NCBI RefSeq assembly: GCF_017942085.1
Contig: NZ_JAGKSP010000001.1
Span: forward strand, 744,001-808,000
Length of the DNA: 64,000 nucleotides
Source of the DNA: Paenibacillus lignilyticus
GTDB lineage: Bacteria; Bacillota; Bacilli; Paenibacillales; Paenibacillaceae
Reading direction: 5' to 3'
Shown here: piece after piece, positions 44,096 through 52,454 of the stretch
Layout of the letters: every line of letters begins with the position of its first letter
How positions within the stretch are numbered: the stretch's first letter is position 1
Notes under the pieces: generated by a model
Seen by the model: the letters and a program-made list of their open reading frames with translations, nothing else
What the model was told of the DNA's origin: nothing
Database searches by the model: none
Translations under genes and position numbers: made by a program

Positions 44096-44385
44096 GACTG
44101 TGCCTCCTCTTCTTCTTCCGGCAAGGTTGCCGCTGCGGCGTCAATCAGGCTGTCAAACAGATCATCATCCTGTTCGATGGCGGCTTCAACGGCATTGATT
44201 TGCTCCTCGGAGCCGGGTTCTTTCGCGAATAACAAGCTGTAATCCCATGTCGTTCCGCGCAGACTGTTCAGCTGAAGCGTAATTTCGTAGGGATGTTTAT
44301 GGCCTTCGACCTCGAATTGGACGTTTCCTTTGTAGCCATTTTCCTTGTCATGTGTCATCGCTGCGTGAATAATCGTAATGTTCAT
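44092..44385 (-). CDS. Small conserved-looking protein of unknown function
   Basis: A 97-residue protein that I do not recognise. The first 55 residues look like a small beta sheet (NVQFEVEGHKHPYEITLQLN), followed by an acidic helical tail ending LPEEEEEAQS. GGAGG stands 10 nt before the ATG. It is translationally coupled to the SDR gene by a 4-bp overlap, so the two probably act together. Confidence 0.75.
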   Translation of the reverse strand: MNITIIHAAMTHDKENGYKGNVQFEVEGHKHPYEITLQLNSLRGTTWDYSLLFAKEPGSEEQINAVEAAIEQDDDLFDSLIDAAAATLPEEEEEAQS

Positions 44386-44507
44386 CGTTCGTTAACCTCC
44401 AAAATGGTGGACATGCTTCCGCCGGTGTGCAACTCACTTCTCTTCTACTAATGCCTGCCGGTGGAATGACTTGCCTAAATTATACCATGCCTGCTGCAAA
44501 TTGCGTA

Positions 44508-44534
44508 AAAACGGGCAGCATCAGCCGCCCGTTT
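44508..44534 (-). terminator. Terminator of the GntR-SDR-hydrolase operon
   Basis: AAACGGGC (44508-44515) pairs with GCCCGTTT (44527-44534) with extra pairing inside; TTTTTAC follows on the minus strand. It lies 16 bp after the stop of the 650-residue protein gene. Confidence 0.85.
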
Positions 44535-44549
44535 GCATCAATAGCTTCT

Positions 44550-46502
44550 TTATTCGGTCCGTCCTGTCAGAAGCGGCTCAACGGATTTCCGCGACCAAGG
44601 TCCGTCATAAGTAGGCTCATTCACATAACGAGACATCATAAGGGAGAGGCGAATCGCTGCACCGGGAAGCAATTCTACCTGCAGCCACTTGCTGTTAACC
44701 TGTACCGTTTGTCCCGCCTGATCTTCAGTATCCAGCACCGTGGCCGAAATGATGTCATGCTCCCCGAATGTGCCGCCTTGAATGACCACCGTATGCGACT
44801 CAAACATCGACGTATTCACCAGATGCAGCGTTGCAGAGTCGTCGCTCAGCTGCTCAACCAATGCTGCCGTGTCTAGCGGGAGCCCCACTCGCTTGCGATC
44901 GCCATCGAAATAGCGGAATCTCCCGTGCTGGAAGCCGCCATGCGAAATATGCATCGGTCCGCCGAGCGTCAGCTGCACGAGACTTTCCATGTAGACCGGA
45001 CACAGTTCCTGCCAGATATGAATACTGGAGAAATCATCATCGTTGTAGGAGCTTGACCATTGCGCCGGATCCCCCATCGGAGAATCCATCCGGTCCAGCT
45101 GCTTCGTGATCAGCTTGAAATTCGCATCAAGAATGCGATCCGGATAATCCGGCAGCTCACCGTTCATGTAGCGGAACCAAGGCTCCGTATTGCTTATAAA
45201 ATGCTTCGTATCCCGTCCGGTCAGCGCATCCTTGCCGGAAACATTCGGAATTACCACTTCATCCCAGTTGTAGCTCTTCGGAATGCGATTAATCCGCTCG
45301 AGATCTTCTGCAGCCATCGAAACCGTCCACAGATAGATCGGATACCGAACGCTTGCTTCGCGGAAATCCGCCCAGCCCGCGTCAAAATGCTTGTAAGGCA
45401 CAACTGTTCGGCCATCCTCCGATTGCTTGCGAAGCGACCAGTTCAAATCGATCTGCCTGCGCGCTAAGCCGAGTTGCTCCATGTCCCCTGTAAGCAAAAC
45501 CGCGTTCATCGTCGCATTTGTGATCGGCTCGATAACCGTCATGAAACCGTGCGGCCAGCGATAGCCATAGTAGCCGCCCCACCATTTGCCGTCGTTATAC
45601 TCCCCGATTTCATCATTCAAGCCTACGTTATCAGGGATTAATCCTCCGTTGCGTGCGGCGCGTTCAGACCAAGCCGCCAAGTAGTCCACTACCCATTGTT
45701 TATACTTGTCATCGGCTGTGTGCATGAACGCATTTGCGACAAGTCCCGTAGCATTTAAGTTCAGCGGTACGTCACCGCGGTTCATCCGTTCATTCATCAT
45801 CGATAGCAGATGGGCGTAGATGGTATCGTCACTCCACTTGCATTTGCGCGATGCAAAATCCACACCCGGGATATCTTCATAGGGCGCTAAATAGTTATCC
45901 AAAATGCCGCGATGCGTAGACCAATCCTCTGCGGATGCGATAAAACGCGGTCCTTTGCTGCCATTGAGCGGAGATCGAATAAGCTTCTTCTCCTTGTCAT
46001 AGTTCGGCGCTTCCGCGTCATCGCCGGTATACATGTTAGCGAATCGCACGGCACGCTGCCGATCTTTCAAGAGCGCAGGCCCGGAGAGTCCCAGAAAATA
46101 AAAGTATAAATACCCTTCGCCGTGATGCATCCAATCATAATAAGCGTCAAACTCGCGATGAATTTGTCCATATTCCGTCCACTGGAAGGTGATGCCTTCC
46201 CAGATTCGGCGGGACGCTTCGTGCAGGAAATCGTCGCCTCCTAAAGCGTGAAGCAGCGCCAAATTCATGAAACCCTCATAGGGATCGTCAGAGCCGTCCA
46301 TCCCCGGCCAATCATTTCGCCAAATGAGCGTACCGTCCGGCCTTGTATATTTCGCAATGAAACGTTTCGCGGATTCATTCAGGAGGTCGAATAGTTGCCG
46401 TTGTTTCACAGCCCAGCCCGGTGCGGTGCCGCGACTCGTTGCCTTCAAACTTGTTTGCAGGGGAAGCGGAAGTTGAAGTGGACTCAAACTCACTTGAAAC
46501 AC
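44550..46502 (-). CDS. Predicted (alpha/alpha)-barrel carbohydrate enzyme, family not recognised
   Basis: A 650-residue protein with no signal peptide. Aromatic and acidic motifs typical of glycan-active alpha barrels are frequent: LIWRNDWPGMDGSDDPYEGF, FDAYYDWMHHGEGYLYFYF, DNYLAPYED, GLNDEIGEYNDGKWWGGYYG and FSSIHIWQELCPVYME. The last 150 residues look like a beta-sandwich. I cannot name the family; a lyase or hydrolase of sugar acids or glycans is plausible. It starts at a GTG with AAGGA nearby, 46 bp after an SDR gene in a GntR-controlled operon. A GAAACGTTTC palindrome occurs inside the coding region at 46359-46368. Confidence 0.75.
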   Translation of the reverse strand: MFQVSLSPLQLPLPLQTSLKATSRGTAPGWAVKQRQLFDLLNESAKRFIAKYTRPDGTLIWRNDWPGMDGSDDPYEGFMNLALLHALGGDDFLHEASRRIWEGITFQWTEYGQIHREFDAYYDWMHHGEGYLYFYFLGLSGPALLKDRQRAVRFANMYTGDDAEAPNYDKEKKLIRSPLNGSKGPRFIASAEDWSTHRGILDNYLAPYEDIPGVDFASRKCKWSDDTIYAHLLSMMNERMNRGDVPLNLNATGLVANAFMHTADDKYKQWVVDYLAAWSERAARNGGLIPDNVGLNDEIGEYNDGKWWGGYYGYRWPHGFMTVIEPITNATMNAVLLTGDMEQLGLARRQIDLNWSLRKQSEDGRTVVPYKHFDAGWADFREASVRYPIYLWTVSMAAEDLERINRIPKSYNWDEVVIPNVSGKDALTGRDTKHFISNTEPWFRYMNGELPDYPDRILDANFKLITKQLDRMDSPMGDPAQWSSSYNDDDFSSIHIWQELCPVYMESLVQLTLGGPMHISHGGFQHGRFRYFDGDRKRVGLPLDTAALVEQLSDDSATLHLVNTSMFESHTVVIQGGTFGEHDIISATVLDTEDQAGQTVQVNSKWLQVELLPGAAIRLSLMMSRYVNEPTYDGPWSRKSVEPLLTGRTE

Positions 46503-46548
46503 ATCCTTCTGATGAATTTATGTGATTCGTTCTAAATCGCGGTTCGTT

Positions 46549-47325
46549 TCAATCCTTCGTGTTCCCTAACGTAAACCCGCCTTCTATCGGGATCAAGGCG
46601 CCGTTGACCCAAGATGACTCTTGGCTGACGAGAAATGCGACAGCGCTTGCAATTTGCTCCGGCTTGCCTACGCGGGGATCGTCATAACTCCGATCAGCCG
46701 CTTGCTTCGCTGCTTCGGGATCGCCTAGCTTCTGCTGCAGCCACTGCTCTAGGAGCGGTGTTGCGACGCCGGCCGGAAGCAACGCATTAAACCTTACCCC
46801 TTCCTTGCGCAGCTCGAAGGCAAGTCCGCGTGTCATATGGTTTAAAGCCGCCTTCATCGTGTCATAGACGAGATTGTCATGCGCATTGATCTGTCCGTTA
46901 ATCGAGCTTACATTGACGACGGCGCCTTGCGTCTCACGCAAGTAAGGCAGCGCCGCCTGAATCAGAAAGAAACCTGCCTTCACATTGACCGCAAATAACC
47001 GGTCCCAATCTTGATGGGTCACTTCGGCAAGCGGCTTGCTGCACACCAGCGCGGCATTATTAACAACGATATCCAGCCGTCCCCATTGTGAAATCGCAGC
47101 CTGCACAAGATTGCCCGGCACCGATGGATCGCTTAAATCTGCTTGCACGAACAACGATTCTCCGCCTTGTCGGATAATTTCCGCCGCAACCTTCGATCCT
47201 CGTTCCGGATCCCTGCCTGTCACCAACACTTTGGCTCCAAGCTCTGCCAGCTTACATGCCGTTGCTTCGCCGATCCCGCTGGTCGACCCGGTTATAATCG
47301 CTGTCTTATTATGTAAGCTCATCAT
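46549..47325 (-). CDS. Short-chain dehydrogenase/reductase
   Basis: A 258-residue classical SDR: TGSTSGIGEA cofactor loop, DIVVNNAAL, catalytic Ser in NVSSINGQ, and YDTMK. It ends with the usual GALIPIEGGFTLG. It lies between a GntR regulator (29 bp) and the 650-residue putative carbohydrate enzyme. Two adjacent ATG codons (47325 and 47322) are possible starts. It likely reduces or oxidises a sugar acid or polyol. Confidence 0.92.
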   Translation of the reverse strand: MMSLHNKTAIITGSTSGIGEATACKLAELGAKVLVTGRDPERGSKVAAEIIRQGGESLFVQADLSDPSVPGNLVQAAISQWGRLDIVVNNAALVCSKPLAEVTHQDWDRLFAVNVKAGFFLIQAALPYLRETQGAVVNVSSINGQINAHDNLVYDTMKAALNHMTRGLAFELRKEGVRFNALLPAGVATPLLEQWLQQKLGDPEAAKQAADRSYDDPRVGKPEQIASAVAFLVSQESSWVNGALIPIEGGFTLGNTKD

Positions 47326-47354
47326 ACCTGCGTTTCACCCTGCTTCTCCGGATA

Positions 47355-48068
47355 CTAGATTTCCCCGCCACTGCGAATGATGACATTTAAGATATTTTGC
47401 CTGGAGTACGCCAGATGTTTCGTGATCGCTTCCTTCGCTGCTTGAAAGTCTCGCGCCCGCAGCGATTCATAGATCGACAGATGCTGGCGAAAAGCAAGCA
47501 TCATCATCTCGTCCGTCACATGCGGCTCGCCGAGATTCAAGTAACGATAGTGCATCAGCGATTTGTAAATCTCCACATTTCTACGATTGCCGCTCATCCG
47601 GACAAGCTCCAAATGAAACATCAAATCAAAATTGGATTGCAATTCGATGTTGATGCCCGGTCCCTCTGAAATAGAGGCTGCTGCATGCTCGACAAGCGCA
47701 TCTAAGGCATCGAACTTGGAAGCAAGCAATTCTTCGTCCATGACGCTCAGCTGATCAATGGTCCATAAATCGATCATGAGCCGACTGTTCATAATGTCAT
47801 TGACGTTATCCTCCATGACGGGATTGACGAAGGTGCCTACCTTGGATACGGTGCGGACGAGCCCTTCCATCTCAAGCCGGTTCAGTGCATCGCGAATCGG
47901 AGTACGACTGACGCCGAGCTGTTTAGCCAGCTCAGGAATGAGCAGCTTCTCGTTTGCGCCAAAATGCCGGGCTAGTATTCGCTCCTTAAGCACTTGATAG
48001 GTTTGATCCCAAATGTTACTGACAACCAATTTCTCTAACGGCTGCGGTGGAAGCTGACTTGAGGACAC
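47355..48068 (-). CDS. GntR-family regulator, FCD (FadR-like) type
   Basis: A 237-residue regulator. The winged helix (about 15-82) includes LKERILARHFGANEKLLIPE, LAKQLGVSRTPIRDALNRLE and GLVRTVSKVGTFV. The all-helical C-terminal FCD domain (about 90-230) normally binds an organic acid, often with a metal. The start is a GTG with AGGAGG 8 nt upstream. A perfect 16-bp palindrome at its own promoter suggests autoregulation, and it leads the SDR/650-residue enzyme operon. Confidence 0.93.
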   Translation of the reverse strand: MSSSQLPPQPLEKLVVSNIWDQTYQVLKERILARHFGANEKLLIPELAKQLGVSRTPIRDALNRLEMEGLVRTVSKVGTFVNPVMEDNVNDIMNSRLMIDLWTIDQLSVMDEELLASKFDALDALVEHAAASISEGPGINIELQSNFDLMFHLELVRMSGNRRNVEIYKSLMHYRYLNLGEPHVTDEMMMLAFRQHLSIYESLRARDFQAAKEAITKHLAYSRQNILNVIIRSGGEI

Positions 48069-48110
48069 GCTGCTAACCTCCTGCTTTCTATATGCGAATC
48101 GTCATGTTGT

Positions 48111-48126
48111 ATGTTGTATACAACAT
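48111..48126. promoter_or_regulatory. GntR operator ATGTTGTATACAACAT
   Basis: A perfect 16-bp palindrome with the TTGTATACAA core typical of FCD-type GntR sites, directly downstream of the -10 box. An extra half-site ATGTTGTAT abuts it at 48104-48112. Confidence 0.8.
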
Positions 48127-48127
48127 T

Positions 48128-48156
48128 ATAGTAATGAAGCTGGATAATTCCGTCAA
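48128..48156 (-). promoter_or_regulatory. Promoter of the GntR-SDR operon
   Basis: On the minus strand: -35 TTGACG (48151-48156), 17-nt spacer, -10 TACTAT (48128-48133); the overlapping TATAAT is an alternative -10 with longer spacing. Confidence 0.65.
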
Positions 48157-48190
48157 TCCTTTTCTTGGCAATGACAGTACCTTTCAACAG

Positions 48191-48227
48191 AAAAAGCCCG
48201 GGAAGAAGCATGCTGCCTCTCCAGGCT
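48191..48227 (-). terminator. Probable terminator after the dehydrogenase gene at 48331
   Basis: AGCCTGGAGA and TTCCCGGGCT (minus-strand sense) form an imperfect stem with internal pairing, followed by TTTTTC. It separates the 50267-48331 operon from the GntR promoter. Confidence 0.55.
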
Positions 48228-48330
48228 CTCACGATTGCGTGACCGTAACATAAGCGTACTATTCGCTCTCTATCATTTCCCCGGAAATATTCGACTTATT
48301 CTTCCGCTTCGAGCTGTCGAATCAGCCGCT

Positions 48331-49371
48331 CTAAGTGATCGCAATCGTCTTATGCTCTGCTGCGCTCTCATAGACGGAGAAAGCCAAACGAAGCGTAATC
48401 AAGTTATCCTCGCCGCTGGTTTGGAACGGTTCGCCGTTAGATAAACAAGCAATAAAATGCGACTGCAGCCGGAAATGGCTTTCTTCGTGATCGAGCGTTG
48501 TCTCGTCTTTCACGACTCGCTCCGAAGCTCCGTCTTTCGAAACAACGGTGATTTTGCCGTCCGTGTACATTTTCAAGCTGCCGTTGCTGCCGTCAATGAC
48601 AAACTGCTCCAAATGCACCGCCTTAACCTGCTCGCCAAGCGGACGGTCCAGCTTCTGCCTGGTTGCCCAGCTCATATCCATGAATCCGTAGAAGCCTTCA
48701 TGTCCAAGCATGACAATGCCGCTGTCTTCCCCAATAATATGGTTGCTGACCCGCGTCAGCTCTGCCGTTAAGCGCTGCGGTGTCCCGAAGAGAAACCGCC
48801 AAGTATCAAACCAATGCACGCCCATTTCGTAGAAAAGCAGCTTGGGCATTGTGCGGAAGAACGGCTGCGGCAGCTCAGCTTCCGGCTCCATGCGCGGGGT
48901 GTAATAATCCGTATGAACGTATCTTGCAACATGCAGCTTTCCTAACTCGCCGCTGTCGATAACTTCCTTTATCGTTTGGAACGGCTCCAACCAGCGCCAA
49001 TTCTCCGTAACCATGAGCCTGACGCCATTTCGCTTCGCGAGCGATACCATCTCTTCCGCTTCTTCCATTGTCGGCGCAAACGGCTTCTGGCACATGATAT
49101 GCTTGCCCGCCTGCGCTGCTTTTCGAACGAAATCGACATGCGTTTCTGCGCCCGTTACGATATCAATAATGTCTACATCGGCATGCGCAAGCATATCGTC
49201 GATATGACTATACAATTGATCGGAAGAAATGTTGTATTTTGAAGCAGCCTTCATTAATTTCTCCGGAGAGCGGTTGCAAAGTGCCGTTATTTGAACACCC
49301 GGAATTCGACTCCACGCCTGCAGATGCTTATCCGACCAGAAGCCGGTACCGATTAGGCCAACCTTCCACAT
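48331..49371 (-). CDS. Gfo/Idh/MocA-family sugar dehydrogenase
   Basis: A 346-residue NAD(P)-dependent enzyme: VGLIGTGFWSDKHLQAW, signature AGKHIMCQKPFAPTMEEAE (Gln in place of the usual Glu before Lys-Pro), and MGVHWFDTWRFLFG in the second domain. GGGAG lies 8 nt before the ATG. It follows the ApnO-like gene by 29 bp. D-apiose dehydrogenase belongs to the same superfamily, but assignment on sequence alone is not secure. Confidence 0.9.
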   Translation of the reverse strand: MWKVGLIGTGFWSDKHLQAWSRIPGVQITALCNRSPEKLMKAASKYNISSDQLYSHIDDMLAHADVDIIDIVTGAETHVDFVRKAAQAGKHIMCQKPFAPTMEEAEEMVSLAKRNGVRLMVTENWRWLEPFQTIKEVIDSGELGKLHVARYVHTDYYTPRMEPEAELPQPFFRTMPKLLFYEMGVHWFDTWRFLFGTPQRLTAELTRVSNHIIGEDSGIVMLGHEGFYGFMDMSWATRQKLDRPLGEQVKAVHLEQFVIDGSNGSLKMYTDGKITVVSKDGASERVVKDETTLDHEESHFRLQSHFIACLSNGEPFQTSGEDNLITLRLAFSVYESAAEHKTIAIT

Positions 49372-49400
49372 GCTTCTATCTCCCTCTCTGTCATGTTGAA

Positions 49401-50267
49401 TTATTTCAGGGCAGGCTTCTCATCCAGATGCAGCATGAGGCGCAGCACTTCATCCAATGATTCCTTCGTAAACACTTGCTTCCAGTCCGGTTTGAAAATC
49501 TTATCGTAACCGTAATTGATCGCAATCTTCGCTGCATCGGAGAACGGATTCACATTATTGAACGCGATGGCCAGCGGAATCTGGATATGGCCCAGCATAA
49601 ACGATCTGGCCGCAGCTTCCGGAACGCCCATGCGGATGACTTCATCCATCGCTTCTTTCATAATACAAGCAGCCGCTGCCGCAACGACTTCCGCCGCTGC
49701 CGGCTCCAGCAGCGCCATATGTTCGACTGTAATCCGGTGGCATTGCGTGACCGGCGCAAACATTCGAATGCAAATCTGCTCCGCAATATCGAAGTTTTCC
49801 TCGCTGCCTTGCTGAAGCGCTATGACAATATCCTGCTTCGCCGCAATGCCGCCGAACATATCTTTGCGTGCTTCCGGAGTATCCTGCTCTTCAAACAATG
49901 CAGGGTGACATGGATGCGTAACGACAAACGTGCAATCATCGCGCAGTGCGACTTGCTTCGCATACGCTGCAGCCGGATCGAGCAAGATGACCGTCGCACC
50001 CGGCTTTAACTGCGATACAATCTTCTCACTCAGCGGCCCGATCACGGCATCCGGCACGGCGAGGATGATGTAATCGGCTACAGCAAGCGCTTCGTCGTTA
50101 GGCGTAATGGACAATCCGCGCTGCGCGATGCGGGCAATACCATTCTCAGCTTGCTCGCACAGAAGGAGTCGATAATCCGTTTGCTTCAAATTATCCGTGA
50201 TCCGGCAGCCCATCTTACCTCCGGCACCAAGCACGGCAATTGTGATTTCATTGGGTTGGTTGCTCAT
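49401..50267 (-). CDS. Phosphogluconate-dehydrogenase-like oxidoreductase (ApnO-like)
   Basis: A 288-residue NAD-dependent protein. The Rossmann motif is IAVLGAGGKMGCRITDNL; VVTHPCHPALFEEQDTPEAR and MALLEPAAAEVVAA are strong landmarks. From memory these match the group containing D-apionate oxidoisomerase (ApnO), an enzyme of branched-sugar-acid breakdown, and the PGDH_C family. It is followed by a Gfo/Idh/MocA dehydrogenase and is divergent from a TIM-barrel isomerase and a GntR gene, a context that fits sugar-acid catabolism. Exact substrate uncertain. AAGGAG stands 8 nt before the ATG. Confidence 0.78.
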   Translation of the reverse strand: MSNQPNEITIAVLGAGGKMGCRITDNLKQTDYRLLLCEQAENGIARIAQRGLSITPNDEALAVADYIILAVPDAVIGPLSEKIVSQLKPGATVILLDPAAAYAKQVALRDDCTFVVTHPCHPALFEEQDTPEARKDMFGGIAAKQDIVIALQQGSEENFDIAEQICIRMFAPVTQCHRITVEHMALLEPAAAEVVAAAAACIMKEAMDEVIRMGVPEAAARSFMLGHIQIPLAIAFNNVNPFSDAAKIAINYGYDKIFKPDWKQVFTKESLDEVLRLMLHLDEKPALK

Positions 50268-50308
50268 TCATCCTGCTCCTTATTAATAGAATAAGTATTA
50301 TTGAACCT

Positions 50309-50337
50309 AGCATAACTGATCGACATTCGACATTCAA
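50309..50337 (-). promoter_or_regulatory. Promoter of the ApnO-like operon
   Basis: On the minus strand: -35 TTGAAT (50332-50337), 17-nt spacer, -10 TATGCT (50309-50314). The operator core lies just upstream of the -35 box. Confidence 0.6.
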
Positions 50338-50344
50338 TACAAAA

Positions 50345-50352
50345 TGTATACA
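50345..50352. promoter_or_regulatory. Probable GntR operator core TGTATACA
   Basis: An 8-bp palindrome with AT-rich arms (AATACAAAATGTATACAAT) between two divergent promoters. The same core is the centre of the perfect operator at 48111-48126. The likely binder is the GntR protein at 51250, possibly also that at 47355. Confidence 0.6.
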
Positions 50353-50367
50353 ATACATATATATTTA

Positions 50368-50396
50368 TTGCCGTCCTCTAAAATAACTGGTATTCT
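50368..50396 (+). promoter_or_regulatory. Promoter of the isomerase-GntR operon
   Basis: -35 TTGCCG (50368-50373), 17-nt spacer, -10 TATTCT (50391-50396), 30 bp before the GTG start of the isomerase gene. Confidence 0.6.
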
Positions 50397-50426
50397 AAGT
50401 TCACAAATGCTAGGGAGGAATTCTGT

Positions 50427-51284
50427 GTGAGACTTGGACTTAGCTCATTCACTGTCACTTGGTCGATCGGCATACCCGGCTATGAGCGCCCGGTTGAACC
50501 GCTTACGCATGAAGGACTGATAAAACTTACGCGGAGCTGCGGACTGGATCTCGTGCAAATCGCGGACAATTTGCCGCTCCATCCGCTTTCGTCGGATGAG
50601 CTCTTACAGTTGAAGCAAATCGCGGATGAGCAGAACGTCTCCATTGAGGTTGGCACACGGGGAACGGATCCCGCACTGCTGCTGACGTATTTGGATATCG
50701 CTCGGACACTGCAATCCCCCATCGTTCGCACGATTATTACAACGCCCGATCTTGCCGCCGCAGAACAACAGCTGCGAGAGGTACTTCCCGCCTTCGAGGA
50801 AGAGAACATCGCACTTGCCATCGAAAATCATGGCTTGCATACAACGCTACAACTGGTACAATTATTTGAGAGCTTGAACCATCCGCTTGTAGGCTGCTGC
50901 CTCGATACGGTGAATTCTTTTGGCGCGCTGGAGAGTCCGGATGTCGTTATCAAACGGTTAATCCCCTATCTGGTAAACCTGCATATTAAAGATTTCGATA
51001 TTAAACGGGTTGACCACCAGCTCGGCTTTACGATCCTCGGCGCACCTGCCGGAGCAGGCCGGCTCGATTACGAGCTTCTGCGAGCATCGATTCGGGAGCA
51101 TGACAAAACGTCAGCCACCGCCATACTTGAGTTATGGACACCGTTCACGGAGTCTGTGGAGCAGACGGCTGCACGCGAACGAAGCTGGATGGAACAATCG
51201 ATCGCGTATTTGAAATCTATTCATTTTATAGAAGAAAAGGATACTGACTATGGCAACCGTAACGTTGAAAGAGAAAGCGTATGA
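50427..51284 (+). CDS. Sugar phosphate isomerase/epimerase-like TIM barrel
   Basis: A 285-residue AP-endonuclease-2-type barrel. Candidate metal-binding segments are IALAIENHGLH, VGCCLDTVNSFG, LVNLHIKDFDI and AILELWTPF. The start is a GTG with AGGGAGGAAT upstream. Its end overlaps the GntR gene by 35 bp, so the two share one mRNA. Together with the divergent dehydrogenases it completes a dehydrogenase/isomerase set. Confidence 0.9.
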   Translation: MRLGLSSFTVTWSIGIPGYERPVEPLTHEGLIKLTRSCGLDLVQIADNLPLHPLSSDELLQLKQIADEQNVSIEVGTRGTDPALLLTYLDIARTLQSPIVRTIITTPDLAAAEQQLREVLPAFEEENIALAIENHGLHTTLQLVQLFESLNHPLVGCCLDTVNSFGALESPDVVIKRLIPYLVNLHIKDFDIKRVDHQLGFTILGAPAGAGRLDYELLRASIREHDKTSATAILELWTPFTESVEQTAARERSWMEQSIAYLKSIHFIEEKDTDYGNRNVERESV

Positions 51285-51885
51285 GCAGCTTCGTGCCTAC
51301 ATATTGGAAGGAACGATTAATTCCAACGACCAGCTGACGGAGAAATATTTGGTGGAGCTGCTCCAGATGAGCCGCACGCCGATCCGATCCGCTCTTGAGA
51401 AGCTGGCTGCCGAAGGGCTGCTTAACATTGCGCCTAATAAAGGGCTGAGTCTTCCCGAATTGTCACTGCAGCGGGTCGCGGATTTCTTCGATTTCCGGAT
51501 TGCGCTGGAAGGTCATATCGTGAAGAAGCTGGCAAATCGTAAGCTCCCACAGGATGAGATCGCTTGGTTCCGTGCTAATTTGCTGATTCAGGAGCAAACT
51601 GCCGCGCAGCATGACTATCTGGCATTCACGCATGCGGATTCCGAATTTCATCGTCGCCTGGCACTCGTTTACGAGAACACCGAAATGGTGCAGATGATGG
51701 ATAATTTGCAGGATCGGCTGTTCCAGATGGCACTCAAGGTGCTTCGCAAGGACTCGAACCGGATCGGGATGTCCTACCGCGATCATTTGGAAATTTTCGA
51801 GCTCATTCTCGAAGGCAACGCCGAGGAGGCGAGCCGTCGAATGGTCGAGCATCTGGCGTACGGAGCGCGGATATTAGTACTGTAG
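51250..51885 (+). CDS. GntR-family regulator, FCD type
   Basis: A 211-residue regulator. The winged helix (about 5-68) has KEKAYEQLRAYILEGTINSN, LVELLQMSRTPIRSALEKLA and GLLNIAPNKGLSL; the FCD domain (about 75-205) shows the probable metal-site residues in FTHADSEFHRRL and MVEHLAYG. It overlaps the isomerase gene and probably controls the divergent promoters at 50309-50396. Confidence 0.92.
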   Translation: MATVTLKEKAYEQLRAYILEGTINSNDQLTEKYLVELLQMSRTPIRSALEKLAAEGLLNIAPNKGLSLPELSLQRVADFFDFRIALEGHIVKKLANRKLPQDEIAWFRANLLIQEQTAAQHDYLAFTHADSEFHRRLALVYENTEMVQMMDNLQDRLFQMALKVLRKDSNRIGMSYRDHLEIFELILEGNAEEASRRMVEHLAYGARILVL

Positions 51886-51905
51886 TAATATAATGAGTTG
51901 CTGAG

Positions 51906-51946
51906 AGGCTGTTTCTGTCATCGCTTCGATGACGAAGCAGCCTTTT
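51906..51946 (+). terminator. Terminator of the isomerase-GntR operon
   Basis: AGGCTG plus TTTCTGTCATCG pairs with CGATGACGAAGCAGCCT around a CTTC loop, followed by TTTT. It lies 21 bp after the GntR stop codon. Confidence 0.88.
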
Positions 51947-51949
51947 CTA

Positions 51950-52112
51950 TCGGATACGTTAGACGTGCGGTATCTCGTACCGCACAGCGGTGAAAATGGT
52001 CCGAATCGAGGTCATGAACGGTTTGGGTACCGCTCATTGGGGAGAAATGTTAGGTTTAGGCTTAAGAGAGGTACTAGATACCTCTCTTGGGCGGTAAAGC
52101 AGCTCATCGTGG
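51950..52112. other. Gene-free stretch, one small inverted repeat
   Basis: No gene seen. AAGAGAGGTA and TACCTCTCTT (about 52062-52091) form a hairpin flanking CTAGA. The right end leads into the 51-bp repeat array. Confidence 0.5.
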
Positions 52113-52454
52113 AATCTACATCGGCGGGAATTCACGGAATTGCGAGCATGTAGCTCACCTAGAGATCTACATCTGCGGAAATCCACGGAAATGAGAGAAA
52201 GCAACTCACCTCGGGATCTACATAGGTCAAAACTCGGAGCTGCAATCCCTCGTCACTGTGACTCGAAAGACAAGCAGCTCGCCTAGAGATCTACGTCGGC
52301 GGATTTTCACGAAATTGCGAGAATGTAGCACACCCGGAGATCTACATCAGCGAGAATACGTGAAAATGCAAGGATGTAGCTCATCCAGAGATCTACTTCG
52401 GCGGAATTCGACGGAATTGCGAGAATATAGGTCATCTAAAGATCTACGTGATCC
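52113..52454. repeat. Tandem array of about 51-bp units (GATCTACATCGGCGGAA)
   Basis: Seven units start at 52113, 52164, 52215, 52288, 52338, 52390 and 52441 (periods 51, 51, 73, 50, 52 and 51 bp). The consensus contains GATCTACATCGGCGGAA, CACGGAATTGCGAG and TGTAGCTCACCTAGA. Units are degenerate over their whole length with no repeat/spacer division, so this is not CRISPR. The near-51 period keeps frames open on the plus strand, giving a false repetitive reading frame. Confidence 0.8.

Noticed and set aside
46359..46368. GAAACGTTTC inside a coding region as a LacI operator
   Set aside because: It lies within the 650-residue protein gene far from any promoter; a chance or minor site is more likely.
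52113..52454. CRISPR array
   Set aside because: Units vary along their whole length and are joined without unique spacers; no cas genes are near.
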